Positions 46,259 through 57,499 of a DNA stretch of 64,000 nucleotides are shown in pieces (position 1 is the stretch's first letter; each line of letters starts with the position of its first letter). This stretch comes from Vanrija pseudolonga (taxonomy: Eukaryota; Basidiomycota; Tremellomycetes; Trichosporonales; Trichosporonaceae): NCBI RefSeq assembly GCF_020906515.1, contig NC_085849.1, positions 868,001 to 932,000 on the forward strand, given 5' to 3'. Under the pieces are notes generated by a model, which was given only the letters and a program-made list of their open reading frames with translations, was not told the origin of the DNA and did no database searches. Made by a program: the position numbers and the translations under genes.

Positions 46259-46267
46259 ATCTGATAA
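46259..46267 (+). promoter_or_regulatory. Iron-GATA motif ATCTGATAA upstream of FTR1
   Basis: A perfect ATCWGATAA match on the plus strand, 511 bp before the FTR1 start codon. Confidence 0.6.
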
Positions 46268-46546
46268 ATACCCTGGGTGTGTGCCCCCTCTAGCCCCTCA
46301 CCCCCACTGCTCGCTCACTTGTCGGCCGGTGCCAAGCAACTGTTCGGACTCGTTTTGGTCCTCGGAATAGCCAGGATTCGCTGCTGCGACTACGCTTGTT
46401 GCTCAGAGCTCCTACGGGTCTCCCCCTCGCCCCCGCCGCCCCCGCCAACCGCCCACTAGCGTCGGCCTGCAAAGTCCCAAACTTGCATCTCGCACGCAAA
46501 AAAGGCCTCTGCGCAGCCGGTCCAACCGCCTTCTGTTGAGACACTA

Positions 46547-46557
46547 TTATCAGATAA
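46547..46557. promoter_or_regulatory. Overlapping double iron-GATA motif upstream of FTR1
   Basis: TTATCAGATAA reads as ATCAGATAA on the plus strand (46549-46557) and ATCTGATAA on the minus strand (46547-46555): two perfect matches sharing bases, 221 bp before the FTR1 start. Confidence 0.65.
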
Positions 46558-46777
46558 ATCCCCAGCAGCGCAAAAAAGGATCCCCCCCATCTCTGCGCCA
46601 TTTCCATCTGGCACCCAAGAAGCCACAAACAGCGCGCCAAGGCTCCCTCGACATCGACAACCTCGCTGACCTCGCTGTCGACCACCAGGCCAAGACTCTT
46701 AGCCTGCTGCGTACCGCTGGTGCACCCTTAGAACCCGCCGACCTTGCCTGCCGCTACCAGAGCACGACTCGCCCACC

Positions 46778-48150
46778 ATGGCCAAGGACGTCTTCTATGT
46801 CCCCATCTTCTTCATCGTCTTCCGTGAGTCGGGCGGGCAGAACATGTGACAGCGACGCAACACTGTGCCTAACACCCCACGCCAGGTGAGACGATCGAAG
46901 CCGCCATCATCGTCTCGGTGCTGCTCTCGTTCGTCGAGCAGCTCATGACGACTGGCCGTCTCTCGCCCACCGAAACCGACGAGCACGCATTCGGAGACCA
47001 CGACCAGGAGCACAATGCGCAGGTCAAGACGCTCATCAAGCGCATGCGCTGGCAGATCTGGGCCGGCACCCTGTCCGGTCTCGCCATTTCTCTTGTTATC
47101 GGTGCCGCCTTCATCGCAGTCTTCTACACCAAGCTCAACAACCTCTGGGGCAAGACTGAGCAGATCTGGGAGGGCGTCTTCTGTCTCATTGCGTGCATCC
47201 TCATTCTGCTCATGGGCCTTGCCTTCCTCAAGATGGACCGCTCGCGTATCAAGTGGCGCTACAAGCTCGCTGCCGCCTTCTCCCAGTCGTCCAAGAAGAT
47301 GATCCGCAACCGCAACCGCGACTCCACTGAGGAGGGAACCCCGGACGAGACGGCCAACCTGACCGCCGAGGACCGCCGCGAGTCGCGCTCGTCAAAGTGG
47401 GCCCTCTTCCTCCTCCCCTTCATCACCGTCCTGCGTGAGGGTCTCGAGGCTGTCGTCTTCGTCGGCGGTGTGTCGCTAAACGCGCCCGCGACCTCCATTC
47501 CCCTCCCCGTCGTCGTCGGCCTCATCGCCGGCTTCATTGTCGGCTACATCATCTACCGCACCGGCTCGACCGGCACGCTGCACTGGTTCCTCATCATCTC
47601 GACCACCATCCTCTTCCTCATCGGCGCTGGTCTCGCCTCGCGCGGCGTCGGCTTCCTCCAGTACTACGTGTTTGCCCAGGGCGTCGGCGGCGACGTCGCC
47701 GAGACTGGCGACGGCCCCGGCTCGTTCCAGGTCGCCGGCAACGTGTGGCACCTGACCTACGGTAACCCCGAGACTGGTTCCCCCACCACCAACGGTGGCT
47801 GGCAGATCTTCAACGCCATCCTCGGCTGGAACAACACGGCGACGCTCGGCTCAATCCTCATTTACGTCTTCTACTGGCTCGTCGTCATTGTCGCGCTCAT
47901 CTACAACAAGTGGACCGAGGGCCGCTTCACGTTCTTCGGCCGCGGCTCGTCGGCGTACAACCGCCGCATTGCGCGCCGCGAGGCCAAGGCCCGCGACGCT
48001 GAGCTCGCTGCCCAGACCGCCTCGACGCCGCTCGACGAGAAGACGGGCCACGAGTCGGACGACGCCGGATCCTCGAGCGGCGCCACGGCCGAGGAGCTCC
48101 CCAACAACAACAACAACAACAAGAGCAAGGAGCACATCCCCACCATCTAG
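46778..48150 (+). CDS. FTR1: High-affinity iron permease
   Basis: Two exons, 46778-46823 and 46886-48150; 436 residues with seven hydrophobic helices. Both iron-path motifs of the Ftr1/OFeT family are present: RETIE (16-20) in helix 1 and REGLE (199-203) in helix 4; the intron splits the codon of the first Arg. A charged cytosolic loop (RNRNRDSTEEGTPDETAN) lies between helices 3 and 4, and a hydrophilic C-terminal tail with Asn run ends HIPTI. Ftr1 takes Fe(III) from a Fet3-type ferroxidase at the plasma membrane; no ferroxidase gene is in this window. Its promoter is shared with HAPX. Confidence 0.97.
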
Positions 48151-48939
48151 ACGCGGGGCATCATTCGTAGATTCATAATACCACCACCACCATGCAAGGC
48201 TCTGCCTACGGAACCCGACCTGCATGCACGCACGCAGTAGAACGCCGCTGACCAGAGCCGGCGTCTGAATCCGGCAGTGGAGAGCTGGCTGGCTGCTGCT
48301 ACCCTGCCACGCCACACGTCATGGGCTATATTCGGGGGTCACGAGTCACGAGTCACGAGCCCGCGCGCTCCCTCTTAACGCTGTCAAGCGAGCGGCAGAG
48401 GCCGGCCGACGACGTCATTCGTCATTGGTCTCAAGTTGGGCGATATCGGTCGGTGGAGCCGCCCCGCCGGCTCCTTTGTGACTTCCCACGCCTGCGGAAA
48501 ACACAAACCAACCAGTACAGACGCGGCAACCACACGTTTCGGCCTAAGCTTACGGTGCCTGGTCCAGACTTGCGCCGCGTGTTGTACGTACTTGTGAGTG
48601 AGGGGTGCAAGGGTGATCGATCCGCGTTTGTGTGGCAGCGGATGGACACGTCCGCGCCAGTGCCCCTCCTCTCCCCACTCCCTCTCTCCTTGACCATCTA
48701 CTGGCATGCATACCAAAGGCTCCATCATGTGTACTCGTTACAACGAAATCAATTCTTTTCGTGATGGAGAAGGGACAATATAATGCAGGATGGGGGAGCG
48801 AGAGAGTTACAGATTCAGACTGAAAGATCCCAATCTTGGTCAAAGTGCAGATATATGAAATGTTCGTTGGCGTAAGAGTGCTGCGTGAGGCTCGTTGGCG
48901 GGCCTCACCGCTACTCGTACTGTCCGGAACCGAGCCATC
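48151..48939. other. Convergent intergenic, FTR1/RhoGEF
   Basis: 3' flanks only; no gene seen. A short CACGAGT triple direct repeat at 48339-48359. Confidence 0.55.
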
Positions 48940-51900
48940 TTAGCGTCGGTTCTGCTGATTGATCGCCCGACACCACTGCAGGGTCGAGCTGTGAGAGCCA
49001 CCGTTGAAGTAGTAGATGGACTTGTTGTCGACCACACGGAGGATGCGGTCGTTGCTGCTGCTCACACTAGCGGGCTCGCGAAGTGTGGCCATGCGAAGAA
49101 CGCTGAACAGGTCGACCTGGCCGTCCCAGCCCTCGCCAGTGCGCTTTTGGACAAGCACGAGCATGTCGGAACAGAGGATGAGCATGATCGGCTTGTCCAT
49201 TGGCTCGGCGTTGATGTACTCGATCGGGATAACAGCCTTGGATCCTGTGATGGTCGAGTCGCCGTCGGCGTTGACCTTGATAGACGGAGTGTCGACCTCC
49301 ACATATGATGAGGCCTTCTTGACAACGCGAACAAGGGCAAGGGCGCCATCGAGGACAAGTTTGCGGTGGGGCTGGACAAGAGGTGAGGGACCACGCGAAG
49401 TGATTCGCTGCTGCCAGTGAAGTAAACGCAGACGCGACTCGGCCTCGCGCTTCTCCTCGTTCATCAGCGAGGCGAGGTTCGAAATCTCGTTGATAGCGTC
49501 GTCGAGCGCGTCCGTGGGGCCCAATGATTCGCGAGGTGGCGTGCACATGGCAAGGTCCTCGAGTAAGAGCTTGTAGCGGGGAACGCGCTGCACAGGCAGA
49601 AGGAGGTAACTCTCGAGGTTGATCTGCGAGTGCTTGGGGCTCTCCTTGGCGCGCTTCAGGAACGTCTTGACGCGCTTCTTCTGCGCGGGAGTGAGGTGCG
49701 AACCCGAGTGAGGCACACCGTCACCGACGGGCAAGACGGCAGAGCCAACCAGCGAAGCGCCAACTGCGGCGACGCCGACAGCACCGCTCTTCGCAGCGGC
49801 GGCAGCGGAGGCCTTGGTGACGGGCCCGCCGGCTCCGGCCGTGGCCGTCGTCCAGGCTCTCATGCGAGCAAGAGCGTTGTCAAAGTTGTTGATGTAGGTC
49901 GAGTACTGCTTCATGTACGCGATGTAGGTGCGGAAGACCTCGCCGACTTGGTGGGCTGTTCGGGCCGAAAGGGCTCCCTCTGGATCGTCACCGTTGTCCA
50001 GAAGAGGACGGACAACCTTCTCCAGCGCGGGGAGGAAGTTGTCGCGGTGGATGACGAGGACCGACTCGACGCCGCCAAAGACAACCTTGCGCTCGGCAAC
50101 CGGGATGATCGTCTCGTTCTTTGACGAGCTGACCGCCATGCTCGCAGGCTTGACGTAGATCGAAACAAGCTCACTGAGACCACGAACGTATGTCTTCTCG
50201 GTCTCGTAAATCTCGCGAACGACACGGGCACGCTTGGCCTTGTCGTCCTTGAACCGCTTCGAGGGAGTGTCGGGGTTGGCTGGCTCATGGACCGAAGGGA
50301 ACCTTGTCTCGCGCTCGCTGCCAGAGCTGGCCATCGACACGCCACGAGAAATAGCGCTACCTTCAACGGCGGGGTGGCGAGCAGAGCCGGCGACCGACGC
50401 TCGCGATTGTCCCTCGGTACCGGAGGACGAGTCACCGACGGCGTCAATGACCTCGAAACCGCCGTACGGCTCAAGTGCGGGCAGGGACAGGTCGTACAAG
50501 TCGCGAAGGTACGACTTGATCGACTCGAGTCCGCGAGCGTATCGGCCGTCGTTGTCGGCAATCGAGTAGTTGGAAACCGACATCTGGCGACTAGACTTGC
50601 GGCGGTAGCCTCCAGGTCCAGCATCACTCTCATCGCCAAGTGTCTCCATGGTATCGTCCGCCTCGGTGAACCTGGGCTCTGTAGGCTCACCGCCTAGGGT
50701 GGCCTGTGGAGCCATGAGAGGCGACAGCGAAGGGATGGCGACATTGAGGGACGGCGGGCTCGGGTCGATAGGCAAGAAGCTGCGACGCTTGCCACGAGCT
50801 CCACCGGGAGAGGTGCCGTACGCATTCACCGGAGGGACCGGCATCGCACCGGTCGCAATTGGCATCGGCATGGCCGAACCAACCGATAGCCTAGACTGCC
50901 CGTCGTCGATGTGCATGTTGTTGAAAGTTGGAACAACGCTGGCTGACCTGGCGGCGGGGGGCAGCTGAGGCCGCGTAGGGAACGCAGGTGCCGGGAGGGA
51001 GTGCTGATGCTGGATCATAGGCATCGTCTTGACGTTGGCAGCAGCCGAGACCTGTAGCTTCTCAATCTTGTTGTCCTTGTCGTTACGAAGACGAGACATT
51101 GACATCTTGCGAAGGAAGCCCCACTTTGGCTTGGCGTCGCTGTTCTCAGCGTCCGACTCATCGGTCGCGTAGTGGCCCATCGAGCTCTGGGCGCGTCTGT
51201 TGCTGGCCGTCGAGAAGCGGTCACCAGCAGAGAGCACCTCAGATACAGGCGGAGGGCCCGTGACGGCGCGGCTTGGAGCACGCATCGAGCCAGGGTGAGA
51301 TCCATCTGGTCTCTTGTTGCCAATCAGGACAGGACCGTTCAGAGTCGTCATGATCGAACTTGAGATGGGCGAGGAAATCTCCATGGGTCCCCGCGGCGCG
51401 GAGACGGGCTGCAGACGGGGGTTGGAGCCCTGCACATGCGTTGGCTGCGAGAAGTCACTGCTTGGGAATGACGGCGCCGGGGATGGGCTAGTAGAGCCCC
51501 CGAACGACGATGGTGTGCGAAGTGAAGCCATTCCGCTGGCACCAATCATTGACCGCAGGGAAGAAGACTGCTGAGATGCCGAACGCGAGTGCGTAGGCGT
51601 CTGCTGACTCAAAGTAGACGCCAGGATCGGTGCCACAATTGGTGCCCATTGTGACGCGAAGGGGTTGTTGTCCACCCGGAGCGACTCGAGGTGTGTGAGC
51701 AGGCAAAGCCACGAAGGAATGACGACCAAACGGTTGCTGCGAATGCAGATCGTGTGCAGGCTGTTCAGCTGTGCCATCTCTGCTGGAAGGCTCTGGAGCA
51801 TACAGTTGTCGGCAATGAGCATGCGGAGGTTGACGCAGTCGCCGATAACTGATGGTAGTTGGCGGAGGGGGTTGCCCGAGACGTTGAGCTCTTCGAGCGC

Positions 51901-53187
51901 CGTGCAATGCCGGATGCCGGTGGGGATGGCGGTCAGGTCATTGTTGGGGATGTCGAGGACCACCAGAGTCGTCGAGAGGACATCCAACAGAGCCGGGAGG
52001 ATTTGGAGAAGCTCGGGGCCAATGCTGGGAAGGAGCAGGTGGGTGAATCTTGGAAGACGAAGCAAGTCGGCCTCATTCATCAGGCACAATGCCCCGAGGC
52101 CACCCATGGCATCCAATCTGTCGTGGTCGAGGATGGCACTCCGGCCGTCGTCGATCATTGCGACGGCGTTGGCCTCGCTAACGAGTTGCTGTGGCTCGTC
52201 ATCCCACGGCTGTCTTGCTGGGAACGAGTGCGAGAGGTACGAGAACGAGTGCGCGAATCCGACTGAGAGACGATCATCCGCAGCAGATTCCGACGTATCT
52301 GTCGATTCTGTTGTCGACGCCGAGTTACTGCGTTCTCTGGAGACCATTGGTGGTGACCGCCATGACTGCTGAGTGTGGTCGTACGACGACCCTGGGGACA
52401 CGGCCTGGCAGCTTGTCAAGGAGCTGTCCTCGGCAGTCGAGGTACGGTTGTATCCAACTGGGTGTGGGACGGGCATAGGTGGCGGGTGGGGGTGGAAGGT
52501 GTTGTCGCTGTAGGCATGGAACGAGTAGCCCGCGGAAGCCATCGATGACTCGGCAGAGGAGTAAGCGTTCTCCCGCCCCATGTTGGTCCGAACACGTATG
52601 CGAGGCTCGTGCTCGGGCTTGCCCTCGAAGCGTTCCGTTCCGTACGTGTAGGCATCGCTGATCGATGGCGAGCTCGTCGTCGAGTCGACGGTGGAGGTGG
52701 TGACAAAACTCAACGTTGGCTGGCGTACCTCGTCCTCGAGGTCATAGTCCTGCGAGTAGCCTTGCGAGTAGACATCAAGGTCGACGTCGAGCTGGTGCTG
52801 AGATGAATCAGACTGCGAGACGAACGGTTCGTGCATGGGGTACTGGGCGACCTGTGGGGTGGGGTCGGTGTACTTGCGGTGAGCATGGTACATGTGCTCC
52901 TCTGAAGCGGCTGGGTAAGTGGTTGCTGGGCGACGCGCCGCGTCGAGGTTTGATGCCCTGTAACGCGGCTCTGCAAAGTTGATTGCAGGCTCGAACATTG
53001 TGTGGTTGACATGGCCGACGTTGGGTGAGATGTCGTCGTGAACCGGAGGAGTCGGGGGAAGCGCAGATTGGGGTGCTCTTGGCTTGCTGGGTCCAGCTTG
53101 AGGCTGGTCAAAGCCGTCAAACATGCCAGTCTTTGCTCGGAAGGATGGCGTTGGTGTAGGAGGGAATGGACTCGATATGCCAGACAT
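48940..53187 (-). CDS. LRR-DH-PH Rho guanine-nucleotide exchange factor
   Basis: One long open frame; from the first in-frame ATG (53187) it gives 1415 residues. The frame stays open upstream to 53280 without an ATG, so a 5' exon is possible. The first ~370 residues are disordered. Leucine-rich repeats follow at ~375-515 (LVVLDIPNNDLTAIPTGI, LEELNVSGNPLRQLPSVI, LHTICIRSNRLVVIPSWL, LESLRVDNNPFASQW). After a second disordered stretch comes the DH domain from ~980 (RARVVREIYETEKTYVRGLSEL, FRTYIAYMKQYSTYINNF, LLPVQRVPRYKLLLEDL) and a PH domain to the end (RKLVLDGALALVRVV, ILCSDMLVLVQKR, STLQWCRAINQQNRR). It should activate a Rho/Cdc42-type GTPase at the cortex. I cannot tie it to a named yeast gene. 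Confidence 0.88.
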   Translation of the reverse strand: MSGISSPFPPTPTPSFRAKTGMFDGFDQPQAGPSKPRAPQSALPPTPPVHDDISPNVGHVNHTMFEPAINFAEPRYRASNLDAARRPATTYPAASEEHMYHAHRKYTDPTPQVAQYPMHEPFVSQSDSSQHQLDVDLDVYSQGYSQDYDLEDEVRQPTLSFVTTSTVDSTTSSPSISDAYTYGTERFEGKPEHEPRIRVRTNMGRENAYSSAESSMASAGYSFHAYSDNTFHPHPPPMPVPHPVGYNRTSTAEDSSLTSCQAVSPGSSYDHTQQSWRSPPMVSRERSNSASTTESTDTSESAADDRLSVGFAHSFSYLSHSFPARQPWDDEPQQLVSEANAVAMIDDGRSAILDHDRLDAMGGLGALCLMNEADLLRLPRFTHLLLPSIGPELLQILPALLDVLSTTLVVLDIPNNDLTAIPTGIRHCTALEELNVSGNPLRQLPSVIGDCVNLRMLIADNCMLQSLPAEMAQLNSLHTICIRSNRLVVIPSWLCLLTHLESLRVDNNPFASQWAPIVAPILASTLSQQTPTHSRSASQQSSSLRSMIGASGMASLRTPSSFGGSTSPSPAPSFPSSDFSQPTHVQGSNPRLQPVSAPRGPMEISSPISSSIMTTLNGPVLIGNKRPDGSHPGSMRAPSRAVTGPPPVSEVLSAGDRFSTASNRRAQSSMGHYATDESDAENSDAKPKWGFLRKMSMSRLRNDKDNKIEKLQVSAAANVKTMPMIQHQHSLPAPAFPTRPQLPPAARSASVVPTFNNMHIDDGQSRLSVGSAMPMPIATGAMPVPPVNAYGTSPGGARGKRRSFLPIDPSPPSLNVAIPSLSPLMAPQATLGGEPTEPRFTEADDTMETLGDESDAGPGGYRRKSSRQMSVSNYSIADNDGRYARGLESIKSYLRDLYDLSLPALEPYGGFEVIDAVGDSSSGTEGQSRASVAGSARHPAVEGSAISRGVSMASSGSERETRFPSVHEPANPDTPSKRFKDDKAKRARVVREIYETEKTYVRGLSELVSIYVKPASMAVSSSKNETIIPVAERKVVFGGVESVLVIHRDNFLPALEKVVRPLLDNGDDPEGALSARTAHQVGEVFRTYIAYMKQYSTYINNFDNALARMRAWTTATAGAGGPVTKASAAAAAKSGAVGVAAVGASLVGSAVLPVGDGVPHSGSHLTPAQKKRVKTFLKRAKESPKHSQINLESYLLLPVQRVPRYKLLLEDLAMCTPPRESLGPTDALDDAINEISNLASLMNEEKREAESRLRLLHWQQRITSRGPSPLVQPHRKLVLDGALALVRVVKKASSYVEVDTPSIKVNADGDSTITGSKAVIPIEYINAEPMDKPIMLILCSDMLVLVQKRTGEGWDGQVDLFSVLRMATLREPASVSSSNDRILRVVDNKSIYYFNGGSHSSTLQWCRAINQQNRR

Positions 53188-56100
53188 TGCGTAGCTGGAG
53201 CAGAGATCTTCTTGTCGACGGCGGGCCAGCGTCGTCGGTCCGGGACGTGGCACGGGTCGGTAAGCTGTCGAAACCGACACGGACGCCGAGGAGAAATGGA
53301 CAGGAGCGATTGGAATGTGAAGTGGGAGGAAGATTGACGGTGGGTAGGAGGACGCGTAACGTGTTTTGTTGTGTGGGATGGACGGGCGACCCGCGACGGG
53401 AACTAGTCAGCGATCCAGCTCCAATTGTAAGACATTGACGAAAGTTCACTCACAAGTTGTCCGCGCTACAGATGGATGGATTGGAGTGTGCGCAATGGAT
53501 ACCTAGAGTATCCAGTGGTAGGACGATGGTGGGTTTGTGCAGTCAACGAGGCCTGAGGGGAGAGAGAGGACCCGATGTCAGCCAGAGTGCTTGGGCCGTC
53601 TGACACGGTGGTCGTAATCCTCTTACTCTGAAACGCCAACCCTTCTTCCTTCCGCAGCAGTCGGTTGGCAGTCCAACAAGGCCGTTAACCGGAATGGCTC
53701 GACTGCGTGGAAGGCTCGGTGTATGCGAGGCGAGGGTGCGTCGTCGTCGTGTCGGGCAACGTCAAGTGCGCGAGATCAAACTCTGGTCGTGCACAGAGGT
53801 TTCGTTGAAATGGAAATTCTGCGACGCGGTGGTCAGTGCTTGGCTCGTGGCGCGTTTGGTAGTGTGGTGGTGGATGGGTGACTCGGCGACGGTCAAGGGG
53901 GGAGAGAACACTGTCAAGCAGACATCGGGCTGGCGAGTGCATGCGCACAATGGCCACGACCAGAGGAACACACATCGCGAGGAAGGGCCGAGTTGCCCAC
54001 CTCGTCCTCTCCGAGCCCGTTCACACTGCCAGTGCGCAACACTGCTGGATAGATCTACTCACTGCGTAAAAAGGAAGCGCAGCTTCCAGACGTGTCTGTC
54101 ACCTGTAGAACTAGCAGGGGTGTTGGTGTACTAGAGGGTCGTCGTCTCGTCCTTGCCGGAGGATGGAGAGAGAACAGCCGGTGTTGGTGTCGTAAAAATG
54201 ACGATGCCTGGTGACAGCACAGCTGATCAGAGGAGCCGACGTCGCAACACGAGGCGGGTTGCTAAGAAACACGCTAGATTGTCGCGCGTGATTCGTGTCG
54301 ATGTGCCCGTGTGGGTAGGCAAAGGCGTGTGGTCGTAGAGGATGAGTGTGCGTGCGTGGGGGGAAGGCCGTGTAGATTTGGCGTCGAGTGGGTGTGGGTG
54401 GGTGGTGCCGGTGGTGTTTGGGTGTTTGGCGAAAACGAGCCGGTGGTAAGGGGGAGATATGGCGGCGAGATAGATGAAGAGATGAGTGAGGAGGCTCGGT
54501 CAAGTCGTTGTGCTTGCGAAATCGAGGACCTTTGTTGTACGTTTGACTGCGTGCTCGTTGTAGAAGAGGGGTCGTCACGAGTTGGGTGTCCCGGGAAGGT
54601 GGGCGTGAGGGCTGGACAGGTAAGGTGGTGTACCGTGCGGCGTCAAGGACGAGCTACCAACTTCACGCAACGAGGCGTTGTGCGGCGTCGATCCAACGCA
54701 ACGCAGAAATCCGCAACCGAGATCGGGGGCAGTCTGTCTGTCGGTCTGCAGCAGCAGCAGCAGCAGCGGCGGCGGCGGCGTTGCAGGAGGAGGGGGAGGG
54801 GAGGAGGGAGGGGTGTAGAGGGAGGGACTGGACCGACCAAGTTGTCGGTTGTAGCTGAGGGAAGGTGGTGGACGAGGTGCGCGGCTGGCTGGCGGCCTGG
54901 CTGCCTGGCTGGCTGGCAGAGGCGGCAGCGGCGTGGTCGCCTGGGTGGTCGCGTTTCGCTGAACCTGGACCACAACGGCGGCGGCGGCGGCGGCAGGATT
55001 GTGGATCCCTGAAGGTTCTGGGGGACCGAGGCGGGGGCAGTAGGTAGTTTTGGGATCCTGGGCGCGAGCCAGTGACGAGAAAGGACAAGGGCGAGTGACT
55101 TGGCTGCGCGTCGGCGGTTTGTGTTGAATAGACGTCCTAGTGTGTCATTGACTTTGGGACACAATTTCTTGTGAGAGGGAAGAGAGATGGAGATTGCGAG
55201 GGAGAGGACCTCTGTGCAAGCAGACGGTAGACGTCTGATGTGTTGTGTACTTTCTTTGTGTGTGGCGAGGATAACGCCTTTGACCGGGTTTCCTTATGCC
55301 TGACCAGGTCCAAGGGGGGGGCAGGGGGGAGCAGCAAGGGGCGGTGGTGTTGCCGGGGGTGGACGACGCATCAACAAGCAGCAGCAGTCAGCAGTGAGTA
55401 ACAGAGGCCGCCGCGTCCCATGCCTCTCTGGCTGCCTTGCCTTGGATCTCGTGCGCGTAGTGTCTGCGGTATGAAACGTTATGCTTTTTCGGCTTGGGGA
55501 GGAGGGGGTTCTGCTGGGCCTGCAGGCTGTGGCGCGGCCCAGGCCCCCGCCCCCGTCGGAGCCAGGAGGGAAGGAAAAAAAAACCTAACTTGTCCAGGGT
55601 AGCGCCAGGGGTCCATTCGAGGGTTGTCGCGTCAAGCTCGTCAAACTGGGCAACACTAGAGCCAGGCGCGTTGCAAAAGAATTACGAGGGGCCTAGGGGA
55701 ACAAGAGCCAACGAGCCGGTCGAGACCCACGCACCGACATGTTGTCATTCAGAGGCGCCGCCAGTCGGACGCCGCCCGTGCCGCCCACCAGCATGACGGC
55801 TGCGACACGCCGAGACACCAGCGACGCCAACGACGACGCCAGAAACGCGCTATCGACCCTCGGTATTCTCTCTAAACTGTCCACACCCCTCAGTGGCCCT
55901 CGGCCCACCCGTATCCAGGTGACGGCAGCACCGCTGTGCATTCGTTGAGCTGCGCGCCCAGCCAGTCGGGCTTGTCGTAGTACGCGACATAGCACGACTA
56001 TTGTGCTCGACGCAGATTCAATGACGCTGAAACTCACTTGGGCCAGCCAGCTCAATGCAAGGAAATCTCTCTCACGCTTTCGCCTCGTCGACCGGGTTTA

Positions 56101-57499
56101 CGACGATCTCTACCAATGTACCTGCTGCTCTCAGGGCGTAGACAGGTGCACCAGGCCCCCCCAGGCCAAGCAACCCCGACATGGCCCATTGTACAGACAC
56201 CACAGCAGCCTGGCACAACACTGGTAACCAGCGTCACCCTTGCCTCCGAGGTTGGCTGGATCACGCTAGCGGCATGGCAGCCCAACCCACAGGCGGGTCA
56301 TGGTCGCACCAGGTGTTTGCGTCTCGCCCGAAGCCAGAATCCAGAGTTTGGGAACAGCAGGGGGTTACCTCACTGCCTTGCCCCTGGCCGTTACACGGCG
56401 GCGACAACTGACCACTGTCTGCGTGCTGCCTGTTGCCTGTTGCTGGCGTCGTCGCCAAGCAGGCTCAAGGTATAAACAAACATTGGGACTGGGACACGGT
56501 CGCCAATGACGTCTAGCCCAGTTCCAATGTGCCTTGAAGTGTCATCGGGTCGTGTCTTTACGACCGAGTTGCATCGTTTGGGTCGGGAACTATGTGGGCA
56601 GCGCAGCGACGCGTCGTGTATAAGTATCTCGTTGCCCTTCCTGGGGTTGTGTTGTTCATGCTTGCCTTGCCCTCGTAACCAGAGCGACCGACGACGGCGG
56701 GCATGTTCGCATCGTGTTGTTGCGCTGCCCACTGTTGAGCCCCACTCGGGCATGGCGAAGTGGCAAGCCACACACACACAGGTCGCCGCAGGTATCTGGC
56801 CTAAGGCAGCCTGTGCAACCCTGCACCAAGCTGCATCCGTCACTCGCTCAATTGACACAAAGCCAAGTGCGAAAGGTGTGGCATGGGTCACACGCTGAGG
56901 TGAGCGAAGGCCGTGTGGCGTCAGGACAGAGCGCCGCGGTTACTAGTCGTGCGTGGGTCAAGCTGTCGTCGTCATGGGATGAGTATTACTCGGTGTGGTG
57001 CATGTTGACGAGGGCGAGCAGCAGTACATAGCAACAGCAGCGGCAGCGACAGCCGCGGAAAGGGACATGCGTAGGCCAATCGATCTGTCAATGTGTGCCC
57101 AAAGTAAAATCAAACGCGTTACATGTGTCACGAGGTGACAAAGAGGCGATGAAGGCATGGGTCGAGTTAGTGGCGAAGTGGCTGGCTGGGGGGTGAGGCA
57201 GTGACAACGGTGACGGCGGTGACCGATATTCAAATGCTCTATTTGAACTTTAAATTCAAGTCAAGACCACCCCGGAATTCTTTAGCGGGATCAAATCCGG
57301 CCCTCATTGCTGGCATCTGTGCGGTGCAGCCGCGGCCATTCCGTTCGCCAGGCCATCTCCGGCCGGTCCGTTCATGTCCGGCAAGCGCGACCGACTCGCG
57401 ACCGACTCCTTCCGCCGCCCCGCATAAGCAAGTTACATCATATCCGCGACTCGACATTACTTTCGCAACTTTCTTTCGCCTCTACCCTCCCTACCCACA
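53188..57499. other. 4.3-kb region without a supported gene
   Basis: Between the divergent RhoGEF and BNA6 starts. It has CTGGCTGG repeats at about 54880-54921, a GCAGCA/GGCGGC run at 54750-54782, and a GGCGGC run at 54976-54995. The RhoGEF's 5' exon or leader probably lies at the left end and BNA6's promoter at the right. Short frames (for example 54311-55012) are Arg/Gly-rich composition effects. A possible small gene at 55739-56060 was considered and rejected. Confidence 0.45.

Larger units (their letters stand above)
45097..46777. promoter_or_regulatory. Shared HAPX/FTR1 regulatory region
   Basis: 1.68 kb between the divergent start codons. It carries three places with perfect ATCWGATAA motifs (listed separately) and two CCAAT boxes in inverted form (ATTGG at 45835-45839 and 46064-46068), the core bound by the CCAAT complex that recruits HapX. 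A CTGGCTGG-rich stretch lies at 45335-45415. No other gene is supported. Confidence 0.65.

Noticed and set aside
55739-56060. Possible MOZART1-like small gene: DDARNALSTLGILSKLSTPL in one frame and CAFVELRAQPVGLVVVRDIA in another
   Set aside because: Both resemble parts of the gamma-tubulin-complex protein Mzt1, but spacing is off by one in each, and I found no GT-AG intron that joins the two frames.
57290-57300. tRNA B-box-like GGATCAAATCC
   Set aside because: No A box, acceptor stem or anticodon arm at the right distance.
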